From positions 2,232,001 to 2,296,000 of the forward strand of contig NZ_CP051006.1 in assembly GCF_014673495.1 (NCBI RefSeq): 64,000 nt of DNA, written 5' to 3'. Numbering within the stretch: the stretch's first letter is position 1; each line of letters starts with the position of its first letter. The position numbers and the translations under genes are program-made. The notes below the pieces were generated by a model. It searched no databases. It was not told the origin of the DNA and saw nothing but the letters and a program-made list of their open reading frames with translations. Source of the DNA: Streptomyces griseofuscus (lineage in GTDB: Bacteria > Actinomycetota > Actinomycetes > Streptomycetales > Streptomycetaceae). This document shows, in pieces, positions 18,369 to 27,518 of this stretch.

Positions 18369-21152
18369 GTGAGTTCCACCCCCGAGGACTCTCTCGAGTC
18401 CCTTGCCAAGGCCCGTCGCCTGGTTCTCGCACTACTGTCTCAGGACCGTCAGCCGACGCCGGACGAGGTGCAGAACGCGGTCACCGTCATCTTCGGGATG
18501 CTGGCCGGCCAGGGCGAGGTTCTCGACCGTGACCAGCTGGCCAAGGAGATCGAGGTCCTGACGGCGGTCTTCCAGGAGGGCTCCTCCGGGCTGGAGAGCG
18601 ACAGCGGGCACGAGCCCTGGCTGCCCGAAGCCAAGAACGACCGGGCCTGGGACTTCTGGGAACGCTACCGCCGTTACCTGGAGGACGTCCGGAACCTCCC
18701 GCCGCTCGTCGTGCGCCGGCTGGACCAGAGCACGGACGAGGTCCTGAGCCAGCTCGAGGACCCGCGCCGTGTCGGCTCGTGGCGCCGGACGGGCCTGGTG
18801 ATCGGGCAGGTCCAGTCGGGCAAGACCGGCCAGTACATCGGGCTCGCCGCGAAGGCCGTGGACGCGGGGTACCAGTTCGTGGTGATCCTCGCCGGCATCC
18901 ACAACGACCTCCGGAGCCAGACCCAGCTGCGTGTCGACGAGGGGCTCCTGGGGTTCGACACCCAGCACCAGCAACGGTCCAACCAGAACGGGAAGTCCCG
19001 CCTCATGGGTGCCGGCAGGATGCCGGGCGCCAAGAAGCTCGACATCGCGTCCCCCACCAACAGCTCGGAGAAGGGCGACTTCGGTCGGCAGGCGGCCAAC
19101 GCCGTCAACTTCCCGCTCGGCCGTTTCCCAGTCGTTCTCGTCGTCAAGAAGCACTGGAAGATCCTCGAGTACCTGCGGACGTGGGTGACCGAGGTCCAGG
19201 GCACGGAGGACGAAAACGGGAACAAGGTCGTACGCGACATCCCGCTGTTCGTCATCGACGACGAGGCGGACAACGCCTCCATCAACACCGAGCGCGACCC
19301 CGACGCGGATCCGACCAGGACCAACGGTGCGATCCGTGAGCTCATGAAGAGCTTCGAGAAGTCGGCGTACGTCGGGTACACCGCCACCCCGTTCGCCAAC
19401 ATCTACATCGATCCCGACGTCGACCACGCCGAACTCGGCGCCGACCTCTTTCCCGACAGCTTCATCCGCACCCTGCCCTCGCCGACCAACTACCTCGGTC
19501 CGGAGCGCGTGTTCGGTCTCCAGGTCGACAACGACGACGAGGAGGACGTGCCCCCGCTTCCGCTCGTACGCCCCGTGAACGACGCCGAGAGCTGGATCCC
19601 GAGCAAGCACAAGTCCTCCTTCCTCCCCTCCGACGACCTTCCGCAGTCCCTCCGGGAGGCGATCGCCTCGTTCGTCCTCGCCAGCGCTGCACGGCGGGTG
19701 CGCGGACAGACGAAGGTGCACAACTCCATGCTGGTGCACGTCACCCGCTTCACGGCGGTCCAAGGGATCGTCCGCGACCAGGTGGACGACTACCTGCGGC
19801 TCCTCGTGGACTCGCTCCGCGACCGGTACGGACAGGCACCGCAGCGCATGGCCGAGTTCCGGGCCCTGTGGGAGCGGGACTTCGTCCCCACCACGGACCA
19901 CTTCCCCGCGGACGAGGCCCGACGCGTCACCTGGGAGGACGTGTCGAGCCAGCTCATGCCCGCGCTACGGAAGATCGTGGTCAAGACGGTCAACGGCGCT
20001 TCCCGCGACGCACTCGACTACTACGAGAACCGCAGGACCGGTCTCTCGGTCATCGCGATCGGGGGCCAGAAGCTCTCCCGGGGCCTCACCCTGGAGGGGC
20101 TGACAGTCAGCTACTACCTGCGCACGTCCAGCACGTACGACACCCTGCTCCAGATGGGACGCTGGTTCGGATACCGGCCGGGGCACGAGGACCTCTGCCG
20201 CCTGTACACCACTCCCGATCTGCAGGCGAAGTACATCGAGGTGACTGCTGCGACCGACGAACTGCGTCGTGAGGTCGAGGAGATGGCGGCGTTGAACCTC
20301 AGTCCGAGGTACTTCGGCCTGAAGGTCCGCGCCTCCTCTCTGGGCCTCGCCGTCACGGCTGCCAACAAGATGCGCCAGGGTACGAAGGTCATGCTCAGCT
20401 ACTCCGGGGAGGGGCCGGAGACGGTGATCTTCAACGTCTCCGACGAGGTCCCGGAACACAACCTCAAGGTACTCGGGGACTTCGTCCGGAGACTCGACGG
20501 CCTGGCCACCGGCGACCAGACGACTGCGGGGGCCAACGTGACGTGGAAGCAGGTGCCCTCCGACGCCATCGTGGACTTCCTCACGCGTTACGAGACCGAC
20601 CGCATGGCCCAGAGGGTTCGCCCCCGTTTCATCGCGAAGTACATCGAACAGTGCATGGCCGTAGGTGAGCTCCCGCAGTGGACGGTTGTCCTGGTCGGCA
20701 AGCAGGCAGCCAAGGACCCGCAGGACATCTCCGGCTACAGCCTGGGGCCCGTGGAGCGCACGGCGCTCAACGACGTCGACAACGACGGTCGGTACACGAT
20801 CCGCCGACTGCTCAGCCCTCCCGACGAGTACCGCTTCGACCTCGATCGCGACCAGGTGGACGCCGCCCTGGAAGCGACACAGAAGGCCGCAGCCATCAAG
20901 AAGCGGGAGAAGGTACCGCAGTCGCCTTCGGGAGACCACGTCCGCTGGCAGCGCCGAGCCGACCAGGCACTGCTGCTCGTCTACCTGGTCGAGCGGCCGG
21001 CGACCGAGGACGGTCCGGCCCGGCCGCCCCTGGTCGGCTTCAAGGTGAGCTTCCCGCGCTCCGAGCACCAGTCCGACACCGAGTACGTGGTCAACGCCAT
21101 CTGGCAGAAGGAGGGCCTTGACGCCCTCGACGACGAGGAGGACGGGGAGTGA
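18369..21152 (+). CDS. Z1-domain superfamily 2 helicase/ATPase
   Basis: A 927-aa protein. GTG at 18369 has GGAGG 6 bases upstream; an ATG ten codons earlier lacks this. Walker A is the Z1 signature VIGQVQSGKTGQYIG (Lys near 152), followed by ILAGIHNDLRSQTQLR. Walker B is FVIDDEADNASIN near residue 297, and the C-terminal helicase motif reads GGQKLSRGLTLEGLTVSYY then LLQMGRWFGYR. Z1 proteins are encoded beside MORC ATPases and REase-fold proteins. It overlaps the next gene by 4 bases. Confidence 0.92.
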   Translation: MSSTPEDSLESLAKARRLVLALLSQDRQPTPDEVQNAVTVIFGMLAGQGEVLDRDQLAKEIEVLTAVFQEGSSGLESDSGHEPWLPEAKNDRAWDFWERYRRYLEDVRNLPPLVVRRLDQSTDEVLSQLEDPRRVGSWRRTGLVIGQVQSGKTGQYIGLAAKAVDAGYQFVVILAGIHNDLRSQTQLRVDEGLLGFDTQHQQRSNQNGKSRLMGAGRMPGAKKLDIASPTNSSEKGDFGRQAANAVNFPLGRFPVVLVVKKHWKILEYLRTWVTEVQGTEDENGNKVVRDIPLFVIDDEADNASINTERDPDADPTRTNGAIRELMKSFEKSAYVGYTATPFANIYIDPDVDHAELGADLFPDSFIRTLPSPTNYLGPERVFGLQVDNDDEEDVPPLPLVRPVNDAESWIPSKHKSSFLPSDDLPQSLREAIASFVLASAARRVRGQTKVHNSMLVHVTRFTAVQGIVRDQVDDYLRLLVDSLRDRYGQAPQRMAEFRALWERDFVPTTDHFPADEARRVTWEDVSSQLMPALRKIVVKTVNGASRDALDYYENRRTGLSVIAIGGQKLSRGLTLEGLTVSYYLRTSSTYDTLLQMGRWFGYRPGHEDLCRLYTTPDLQAKYIEVTAATDELRREVEEMAALNLSPRYFGLKVRASSLGLAVTAANKMRQGTKVMLSYSGEGPETVIFNVSDEVPEHNLKVLGDFVRRLDGLATGDQTTAGANVTWKQVPSDAIVDFLTRYETDRMAQRVRPRFIAKYIEQCMAVGELPQWTVVLVGKQAAKDPQDISGYSLGPVERTALNDVDNDGRYTIRRLLSPPDEYRFDLDRDQVDAALEATQKAAAIKKREKVPQSPSGDHVRWQRRADQALLLVYLVERPATEDGPARPPLVGFKVSFPRSEHQSDTEYVVNAIWQKEGLDALDDEEDGE

Positions 21153-22159
21153 CCGTCACCGAAGCCGAGTGGCGCGACCTGGAGGCACCCCAGGGGGCCC
21201 CGGGCAGGTCCCGTATCCGCCTGCACCCAGACGCCCCGTTGGACGTCTTCCTCTCCGTCTCCCACCCGGCACAGCAGCGCATGCTCGTGCTCAGGGCCGA
21301 CGCTCGCTCCGCCGACCACATAGTGCGCTCCGTGCGCCAGCTGCCTCGCGCTGCCGGGCTGGAGATGAACGTGATCGCCGTGTCGCGTCTCGAGTACGAG
21401 CTCCAAGTGGTCCTCACCGCCGACGAGCTGCGAGAGGTGTTCAACCCGCTCGTCACGGACGTGGCTGACACGGTCCGAGAGGCCCCTGGGGCCGCAGCAG
21501 CCCTGACAGCAGCGGTGGAGAGGTTCGAGCGGTGGCAGGACCTCCTTCGCGCCGTCGGCAGAGACGGTCTCGGCCCTGAGGCCCGTCGTGGACTCGTCGG
21601 CGAGCTCTTGGTGCTGCGCGACCACGTCCTGCCCGTCGTCGGGCCGGCCGAGGCCGTCGACGCGTGGACGGGGCCGAGCGGAGCCAACCAGGACTTCCAG
21701 CTGCCCGGAGTCGCCGTCGAGGCGAAGGCCAGTACCGCCAAACGACCCCGCAGCATCCGGATCGCCAGCGAGCGCCAGCTGGACGACACCGGGACGCCTG
21801 CGCTCCTGTTGGCGTTGGCGATGCTCGACGAACGGCGGGGTGGATCAGGAGAGAGTCTGAACGGCTTGGTGGACCGCATACGCGAGCAGCTCACGAGCCC
21901 TGTCGTCCGAGCCGCCTTCGACGGTCGTCTTGTGCAGGCCGGCTATCTCCCCGGCCACCGAGACGTGTACGAGGAGCCTCGCTACACCGTTCGCGACCTG
22001 CGCTTCTGGCACGTGGGGGAGAACTTCCCGAGACTCGTCGAGGCAGATCTTCCCGAAGGTGTCGGTGAGTGCTCGTACCACGTGAACACCTCGGGACTTG
22101 ACCACCACCGCGCCACGACCGACGAGGTGACCGCACTGATCGGGGGACCCCATGCCTGA
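21149..22159 (+). CDS. DUF4420-like PD-(D/E)XK nuclease
   Basis: A 336-aa protein whose GTG start overlaps the Z1 stop codon. The central region carries LVGELLVLRD, then AWTGPSGANQDFQLPGVAVE and EAKAS, the expected E...D...ExK nuclease core of the PD-(D/E)XK motif family (DUF4420). It is the probable DNA-cleaving subunit working with the GHKL and Z1 ATPases. Its own stop lies inside the AIPR gene, so translation is coupled. Confidence 0.85.
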   Translation: MTVTEAEWRDLEAPQGAPGRSRIRLHPDAPLDVFLSVSHPAQQRMLVLRADARSADHIVRSVRQLPRAAGLEMNVIAVSRLEYELQVVLTADELREVFNPLVTDVADTVREAPGAAAALTAAVERFERWQDLLRAVGRDGLGPEARRGLVGELLVLRDHVLPVVGPAEAVDAWTGPSGANQDFQLPGVAVEAKASTAKRPRSIRIASERQLDDTGTPALLLALAMLDERRGGSGESLNGLVDRIREQLTSPVVRAAFDGRLVQAGYLPGHRDVYEEPRYTVRDLRFWHVGENFPRLVEADLPEGVGECSYHVNTSGLDHHRATTDEVTALIGGPHA

Positions 22160-24161
22160 GTTCGACCTGTCCCAGTACGCCCACGACGTCGTCACAGACG
22201 TCCAGGCCACCGCCGACGCCGAGGGGACCACCACCCCGGAGACGTTCACGCGGCGCGTGTTCGAGGACCTGGAACGGGCCGGCATCGTGTCCAACACGTT
22301 CACCGCCTACCACTCGGCCCACGGTCATCTCGTGCACGGGTACGGCATCGGGGACTCCGGGGAGTGCCTCGACCTCTTCGTGACCGACTTCGACCTGGAC
22401 CCGCTGGAGTCCAAGCTCACGAAGGGGCAGGCAGAGACCGCGTTCAGGCGCCTGTTGACGTTCGTCCGCCGGTGTCGGGACGGGCTGCGTCAGCACATCG
22501 ACGAGTCCTTCGACGTGTACGACATGTGCGCGGCAGTGGAGAAGGCGCTCACCGAGGTACGGAGGATCCGGCTCTTCCTGCTCAGCAACCGCGTCGGCAC
22601 GAGTACCACCTTCCCGCCCACCGAGTTCGACGGCCTCCCCGTGACCCACGAGGTGTGGGACCTGGCACGGCTGCACCGCCACGAGACGTCCGGCAGCATC
22701 AGCGAGCCCATCGTGGTCTCGTTCGATCCTCCGCTGCCCTGCGTCTCGGCACCCAGCAGCGAGCCGGACCACTCGGTGACCATGGCCGTGATCCCCGGTC
22801 AGAGACTGGCCGAACTGTACGGGGAGTACGGGACCAGACTTCTCGAGTTGAACGTCCGGTCCTTCCTGCAGGCCCGTGGATCGGTCAACCGGGGTATCAG
22901 GGAGACCCTGCTGCACTCACCGGGCAGGTTCCTGGCGTACAACAACGGCATCACGGCGACCGCGTCCCAGGTCGACTTCGTGCACGGCCCGGACGGCACC
23001 CCCACGGGCATCTCCCGGGTGCACGGGCTCCAGGTGGTGAACGGCGGTCAGACCACGGCCTCGTTGCACTACGCCTCGAGCCGGGACAAGGCCGACCTGT
23101 CTCACGTGACCGTCCAGATGAAGCTCACGGAGGTCTCTCCCGAGCGGCTCTCGGAGATCGTCCCGATGATCTCCGAGTACTCCAACACCCAGAACCGCGT
23201 GACGCTCGTCGACTTCAGCTCGAACCACGCGTACCACGTGGCCGTCCAGCGGATCACCCGATCGCTGTGGGCGCCGGCGACGGACGGCAGCGGCCAGGAG
23301 ACCCACTGGTTCTACGAGAGGGCACGCGGCCAGTACACCGACGAGGTGGCCAAGGCCCGGACGCCGGCGAAGCAGCGCACCTTCAAGAAGCTCAACCCGA
23401 GCAATCGGAAGTTCACCAAGGCGGACCTCGCGAAGTACGTCAACTCCTGGAGTCTCCTCCCGTTCAGTGTCAGCCGCGGCGCGCAGAAGAACTTCGTCGC
23501 GTTCATGGACCGCATCAGCGAGGCGCCCCCGCGGGTCGACGTCCAGTACTGCCAGCGCGTGATAGCAATGGCGGTACTCTTCAAGGCTGTCGACCGCATC
23601 GCCGCGAACCACGAGGCGGGCAGCTACAAGAGCACGATCACGACCTACACCATGGCCCGTCTGGCGCTCGCCACGGAACAGCGCATCGATCTTGACAGGA
23701 TCTGGCGTGAACAGAGGGTCTCGCCAGCCCTCGAAGCCGCGATCGACGACCTGTGCCCCCGGGTCATGCGGGTTGTCACCAGGCCGCGTGAGGGCAACCA
23801 CGTGGGTGAGTGGGCCAAGAAGCCCGCCTGCTGGGACGCCGTCTCCCGCGTGTCCTGGTCCGTGCCTCGCGATCTGGAGGCCGAGCTCCGTGATCATCCG
23901 CTGGACGACGAGGCCCTCGCTGGCGGTGCGGAAGGCGATCGGGGGGCGAGCGACGAGGTGACGTCGGTCCCGGCGGACGAGTGGTACGCCATCGAGCGAT
24001 GGGCGAAGGAGACGCACAACCTGGATCCCTCGCAGCGCCAGCTCACGCAGTACGTCGGCCGACGACTCGAACTCGAACAGGAGGTTCCCGAGCCACAGGC
24101 GGTACAGGCACTGCACGCGCGCAACGAGGCGCTTTCGCTCGGGTTCGTCCCGGGTCCGTAG
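22152..24161 (+). CDS. AIPR abortive-infection family protein
   Basis: A 669-aa protein. The AIPR domain is recognised from FLAYNNGITATAS, then LQVVNGGQTTASLHYAS and SEYSNTQNRVTLVDFSS (residues about 255-360). AIPR proteins occur in phage-exclusion loci and alongside restriction modules; their biochemical activity is unsettled. The N-terminal 200 residues are helical, and the last 100 are charged with ELEQEVPEPQAVQALHARN. It is the last gene of the operon that begins with drmA, overlapping the nuclease gene by 8 bases. Confidence 0.9.
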   Translation: MPEFDLSQYAHDVVTDVQATADAEGTTTPETFTRRVFEDLERAGIVSNTFTAYHSAHGHLVHGYGIGDSGECLDLFVTDFDLDPLESKLTKGQAETAFRRLLTFVRRCRDGLRQHIDESFDVYDMCAAVEKALTEVRRIRLFLLSNRVGTSTTFPPTEFDGLPVTHEVWDLARLHRHETSGSISEPIVVSFDPPLPCVSAPSSEPDHSVTMAVIPGQRLAELYGEYGTRLLELNVRSFLQARGSVNRGIRETLLHSPGRFLAYNNGITATASQVDFVHGPDGTPTGISRVHGLQVVNGGQTTASLHYASSRDKADLSHVTVQMKLTEVSPERLSEIVPMISEYSNTQNRVTLVDFSSNHAYHVAVQRITRSLWAPATDGSGQETHWFYERARGQYTDEVAKARTPAKQRTFKKLNPSNRKFTKADLAKYVNSWSLLPFSVSRGAQKNFVAFMDRISEAPPRVDVQYCQRVIAMAVLFKAVDRIAANHEAGSYKSTITTYTMARLALATEQRIDLDRIWREQRVSPALEAAIDDLCPRVMRVVTRPREGNHVGEWAKKPACWDAVSRVSWSVPRDLEAELRDHPLDDEALAGGAEGDRGASDEVTSVPADEWYAIERWAKETHNLDPSQRQLTQYVGRRLELEQEVPEPQAVQALHARNEALSLGFVPGP

Positions 24162-24180
24162 GTCCGACTCGTCTGGGCCC

Positions 24181-24369
24181 TCAGAGCTCCCCGCGCTCGA
24201 GCAGGTCCCTCATGGCGTCCTCGGCGCGGCGGAGCACGATCCGCCCGTCTCCGTCACTGAAGGCCAGGAGGTCCGCCCCGGGTGCGATGCCCGCCTCTGC
24301 GAGCAGGCCGATGGGGAGCTCGACCCGGCCGTGGTCGTCGACACGGAGTTCTGCAGGTTCACGAAGCAT
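24181..24369 (-). CDS. AbrB/SpoVT-like DNA-binding protein
   Basis: A 62-aa protein that reads like a swapped-hairpin AbrB domain: ELRVDDHGRVELPIGLLAEA then DLLAFSDGDGRIVLRRAEDA. Such proteins are either antitoxins or small transcription factors. No toxin frame lies beside it. It is convergent with the AIPR gene and divergent from vsr, with 55 bases between starts, so it may control vsr. Confidence 0.7.
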   Translation of the reverse strand: MLREPAELRVDDHGRVELPIGLLAEAGIAPGADLLAFSDGDGRIVLRRAEDAMRDLLERGEL

Positions 24370-24424
24370 GGGAGGAGTGTGGCACCCTCACACTCGTAGG
24401 CCGACGACGGGCTGAGGCTGAGGT

Positions 24425-24919
24425 ATGGCAGCACGTGAGGACACCACGAGCGCGGAGTGGGTCAGCACCGAGCTGAGCGGCCATCTGCGCGGTCGGCGCG
24501 CCCGCGACACGAAACCGGAGGTGGTCCTCCGGCGTGCCGTACACCGGCTCGGCCTCCGGTTCCGTCTCCAGCGCAAGGTGGCTGCCCGTTGCACGGCGGA
24601 CTTCGTCCTGCCCAGGTACAACGTGGCGGTGTTCGTCGACGGGTGCTTCTGGCACGGTTGTCCTGTGCACGGCCCGAAGACGTTCCGCGGCCCAAACGCC
24701 TCTCTGTGGGAAGCGAAGATCGAGACCAACAAGGAGCGCGACCGCCGGAACACCGCCGCAGCCGAGGCCGCCGGCTGGACCGTCGTCCGTGTCTGGGAGT
24801 GCGAGATCCGGGCGGACCTCGAGCGCGCTGCGCTCAGCGTCGCCCGGCAGTGCGACCAGGCTCGCGAGCCTGGGTCGGCACTGTCTCCCGTCCGTGGGTC
24901 CCGGTCAACGCGTCCGTGA
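24425..24919 (+). CDS. vsr: Very short patch repair (Vsr) endonuclease
   Basis: A 164-aa endonuclease. TADFVLPRYNVAVFVDGCFW and HGCPVHGPKTFRGPN, then WEAKIETNKERDRRN and GWTVVRVWECEI, are all classic Vsr segments. The family nicks next to T:G mismatches formed by deamination of 5-methylcytosine. The gene ends 86 bases inside the convergent methyltransferase gene. Its position beside a C5 methyltransferase fits that repair role, though Vsr-fold nucleases in MORC/Z1 loci may instead be restriction effectors. Confidence 0.92.
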   Translation: MAAREDTTSAEWVSTELSGHLRGRRARDTKPEVVLRRAVHRLGLRFRLQRKVAARCTADFVLPRYNVAVFVDGCFWHGCPVHGPKTFRGPNASLWEAKIETNKERDRRNTAAAEAAGWTVVRVWECEIRADLERAALSVARQCDQAREPGSALSPVRGSRSTRP

Positions 24920-26831
24920 ACAGGTCGCCCGAGATGCTCTCCCTGGCGACGCAGTACCTGCTCAGGGGGCACGCCTCGCAGAGCGGCTCCTTGGCCCGGC
25001 AGAAGCTGCTTCCGATGAGCCGAAGCGCCGCCATACGCAGAGGCGCGTCCTCGCCGGCTCCGACGAGCTTCACCAAGTCCACTCGACCGTCGCTGAGCCT
25101 GTTCGTACGATCCGAATCGCTGCCGTGCAGACGGGCGGCGACGCGCAGCGCCCCCTGCCCGACCCACAGGAGATCCTCGCCGACCAGCAGCCGGTAGACC
25201 GTCGCCTCAGCCGGCTTCAGCTGCAGCTGCTCGCGGACCTTCTCCTCGTCGCCCCAGACGCTCGACTTACCGATCACCGCGGATAGCCGGGCGACCCGCG
25301 CCTTCGCTGCCTCGGAGGGTGCCGCCGCAGTGAGTGCCTCGAACGCGGCCTTACTCAGAGACGTCCGCCCCCGCACGACCTCGACCATCTCCGCCAGCTG
25401 CACGGGCTGCATCCGGGTCCCGGACAGTATGGCCACGACGGCGGCCTGCAACCCGGACATCTGGTCGCCCGGAAGGTGGTACCAGTCCTCTGACTCACGC
25501 CGTCCTTCGGCCCAAGCGGTCAGATCCCTTCGCACCGTACGCCAGTGCGGCTGGAGTCCGCCCTCGCTCGGCTGCTCGTCGCCCACGGGCAGCAGGGCCT
25601 CCGCCGCAGCCTCACCAAGGAGGGGCGGCACCGCGTTACCGATCTGACGGAAGGCGTCACTGCGCGTTCCGGCGAAGCGGAACTTGTCCGGGAAGGTCTG
25701 CACCCGCGCGGCCTCGCGCACGGTGAGGGTACGCGGCTGGTCCTGGTCGGGATGGATGTACCAGTAACCGTCCTTGGCGATGTGGGCGGTGATCGACCTG
25801 CTGAGGTCCGCCCAGTCAAGCTTCTTGTACTTGTCCGTGAAGTGGTCGGCCTTGTAGCGCTGCAGTTCCGGGGAGATCTGCGAGTACAGGGTCTTGGAGT
25901 CCATGCTGGAGAAGATCTCCGCGTCGTCCTTCCGGACCCGTCGGGTCATGTGGTCCCATACCCGATCCTTGCGCGCCCACTTACGCATGTCCTGAGCGAA
26001 CTTGGAGAGCTCGGACGGCTCCTCGTACGGGAGTTCGCGCTGCCCGACACGCTCGGTGGGCACGACTGACAGCACCGGCAGGTCACCGATGGCGTCACGC
26101 AGCGTGGTCCGCTGGTCGTGCTCCAACTCCTGCCGCCACGAGAAGCGCTCCACGTCGTTCCTCGCCAGCAGGATCAGTCGCTTCCTGTGCTGCGGAACGC
26201 CGTACTTCCACGCATCGACGAGACGGACCTGCGTCGCGTAGCCGAGGTCCTCCAGCTGCTCCTCGATGGTGCGTACCACGAAGAAGTCGTCGCCGAGACC
26301 CATGTCCGGCACGTTCTCCATGAGGACCGCACGCGGCCGGAGGCGCTTCACGACGTCGAGGTAGGCGCTCCACAGTTCCTTGCGGCGATCATGGGGATCG
26401 CGGCCGTGATGCTCCACGAGGCTGCGGATCTTGCTCCGGCCAGCTCTGCTGAACGGCTGGCACGGCGGACCGCCGGCCACCAGATCGATCTTGGCCGGCG
26501 CCAGCATCTCGACGAGCCTGTCCCGCTCGTCAGGATTGCCCAGGTCCATGTGGAGGCTCATGCCAGGGAAGTTCGCGGCGTGCGTCTGGAGCGCCCGCTC
26601 GTCGAAGTCGACCGCGGCTGCGACCGTCCACCCGGCTCGCTCCAGTCCGAGGCTCAGTCCACCCGCTCCGGAGAAGAGGTCGACGGCCAGACGCTTGCCG
26701 ACACCGAAGCCACCGAGCCACTTGCCGAAGTTCTCGGGCTTGCAGCTGTTCCTGTGACGCCTGAGCTCCAGGTAGTCGCTCCGCTCCAGAGGCACCTCAT
26801 AGTGCTGCCTGCGCACTGCGCCAACCTCCAT
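24834..26831 (-). CDS. C5-cytosine methyltransferase fused to EndoIII-like 4Fe-4S domain
   Basis: A 665-aa fusion. Residues 48-405 are a complete C5 methyltransferase: DLFSGAGGLSLG (motif I), GGPPCQPFS with catalytic Cys124, MENV (171-174), QHRKR and RQIGNAVPP (395-403). Residues 455-630 resemble an HhH-GPD glycosylase: a hairpin-like segment EDLLWVGQGALRVAARL, Asp574 as possible catalytic acid, and C-x6-C-x2-C-x5-C at Cys611, 618, 621 and 627, exactly the EndoIII iron-sulfur spacing. The position of the EndoIII lyase lysine appears to be Gly560. It probably methylates the island's target and repairs or reads T:G mispairs. Confidence 0.85.
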   Translation of the reverse strand: MEVGAVRRQHYEVPLERSDYLELRRHRNSCKPENFGKWLGGFGVGKRLAVDLFSGAGGLSLGLERAGWTVAAAVDFDERALQTHAANFPGMSLHMDLGNPDERDRLVEMLAPAKIDLVAGGPPCQPFSRAGRSKIRSLVEHHGRDPHDRRKELWSAYLDVVKRLRPRAVLMENVPDMGLGDDFFVVRTIEEQLEDLGYATQVRLVDAWKYGVPQHRKRLILLARNDVERFSWRQELEHDQRTTLRDAIGDLPVLSVVPTERVGQRELPYEEPSELSKFAQDMRKWARKDRVWDHMTRRVRKDDAEIFSSMDSKTLYSQISPELQRYKADHFTDKYKKLDWADLSRSITAHIAKDGYWYIHPDQDQPRTLTVREAARVQTFPDKFRFAGTRSDAFRQIGNAVPPLLGEAAAEALLPVGDEQPSEGGLQPHWRTVRRDLTAWAEGRRESEDWYHLPGDQMSGLQAAVVAILSGTRMQPVQLAEMVEVVRGRTSLSKAAFEALTAAAPSEAAKARVARLSAVIGKSSVWGDEEKVREQLQLKPAEATVYRLLVGEDLLWVGQGALRVAARLHGSDSDRTNRLSDGRVDLVKLVGAGEDAPLRMAALRLIGSSFCRAKEPLCEACPLSRYCVARESISGDLFTDALTGTHGRETVPTQAREPGRTAGRR

Positions 26832-27518
26832 CGGACGATAAGAACGAGCACCAGGAGATCACACAACCTCTGGCAAGATCAAGAATCCGGCGGCTACCTC
26901 GGAGAACAAGATCAATCGGACGCCCCAGGCGCCCCGAGAATATTACGCGGCACCCACCCCTGTGACCGATAGCAGCCCCCAGTAACTCCAGAGAGGGTAA
27001 ATCATACGGACAAACACTGACAAGATCACTAGGCGTCCTGCTATCCATGCCACCCCGCAGACGGGCATTGCTCGCGGCAGCACAGGCACCGAGGCTCATG
27101 CCATTGCCATGTCCGCAGCGTCGGGCTCCGCCCCGAGGTGATGCCCGGATCCTGCGGATGGCCGATCCCATGGTCAAGCTGGAAGGCCCCCGGGGCGTTC
27201 ACCAGCCTCCCTGGCCAGGCGCTCCCGAGGCGGGAGAACATCGCTTCCCGGCTGGCTGGAGATTGTTTCCCGGCACTGCACCAATGCCACTCGCAATGGG
27301 TTGGTGTTCGAGCGGCTGCGCACGGCAGAGCGGTCAGTGAACCCGGATCGGCAGACTGCCCTTCGGGAACGCTGCACGCACCACGGCCGCGGTCTGCTCC
27401 GGTACCGCGGGCAGGCCCTTGGGCTGCAGAGACATCGATTCCACCCCCGCGGCCACTCGACGCGCTACCAGCCGCGGAAGCGATCATGTCGCCAACACAG
27501 CGTCCCTCGCAGAGAATT
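26832..27518. other. Intergenic, lower-GC spacer
   Basis: About 690 bases between the methyltransferase start and the DUF5655 remnant. The first 200 bases are noticeably richer in A and T than the neighbours and should contain the methyltransferase promoter. I see no convincing gene, tRNA or repeat. Confidence 0.5.

Noticed and set aside
24370..24424. Toxin partner for the AbrB-like protein
   Set aside because: The flanking frames are AIPR and Vsr; no short toxin-like frame is present.
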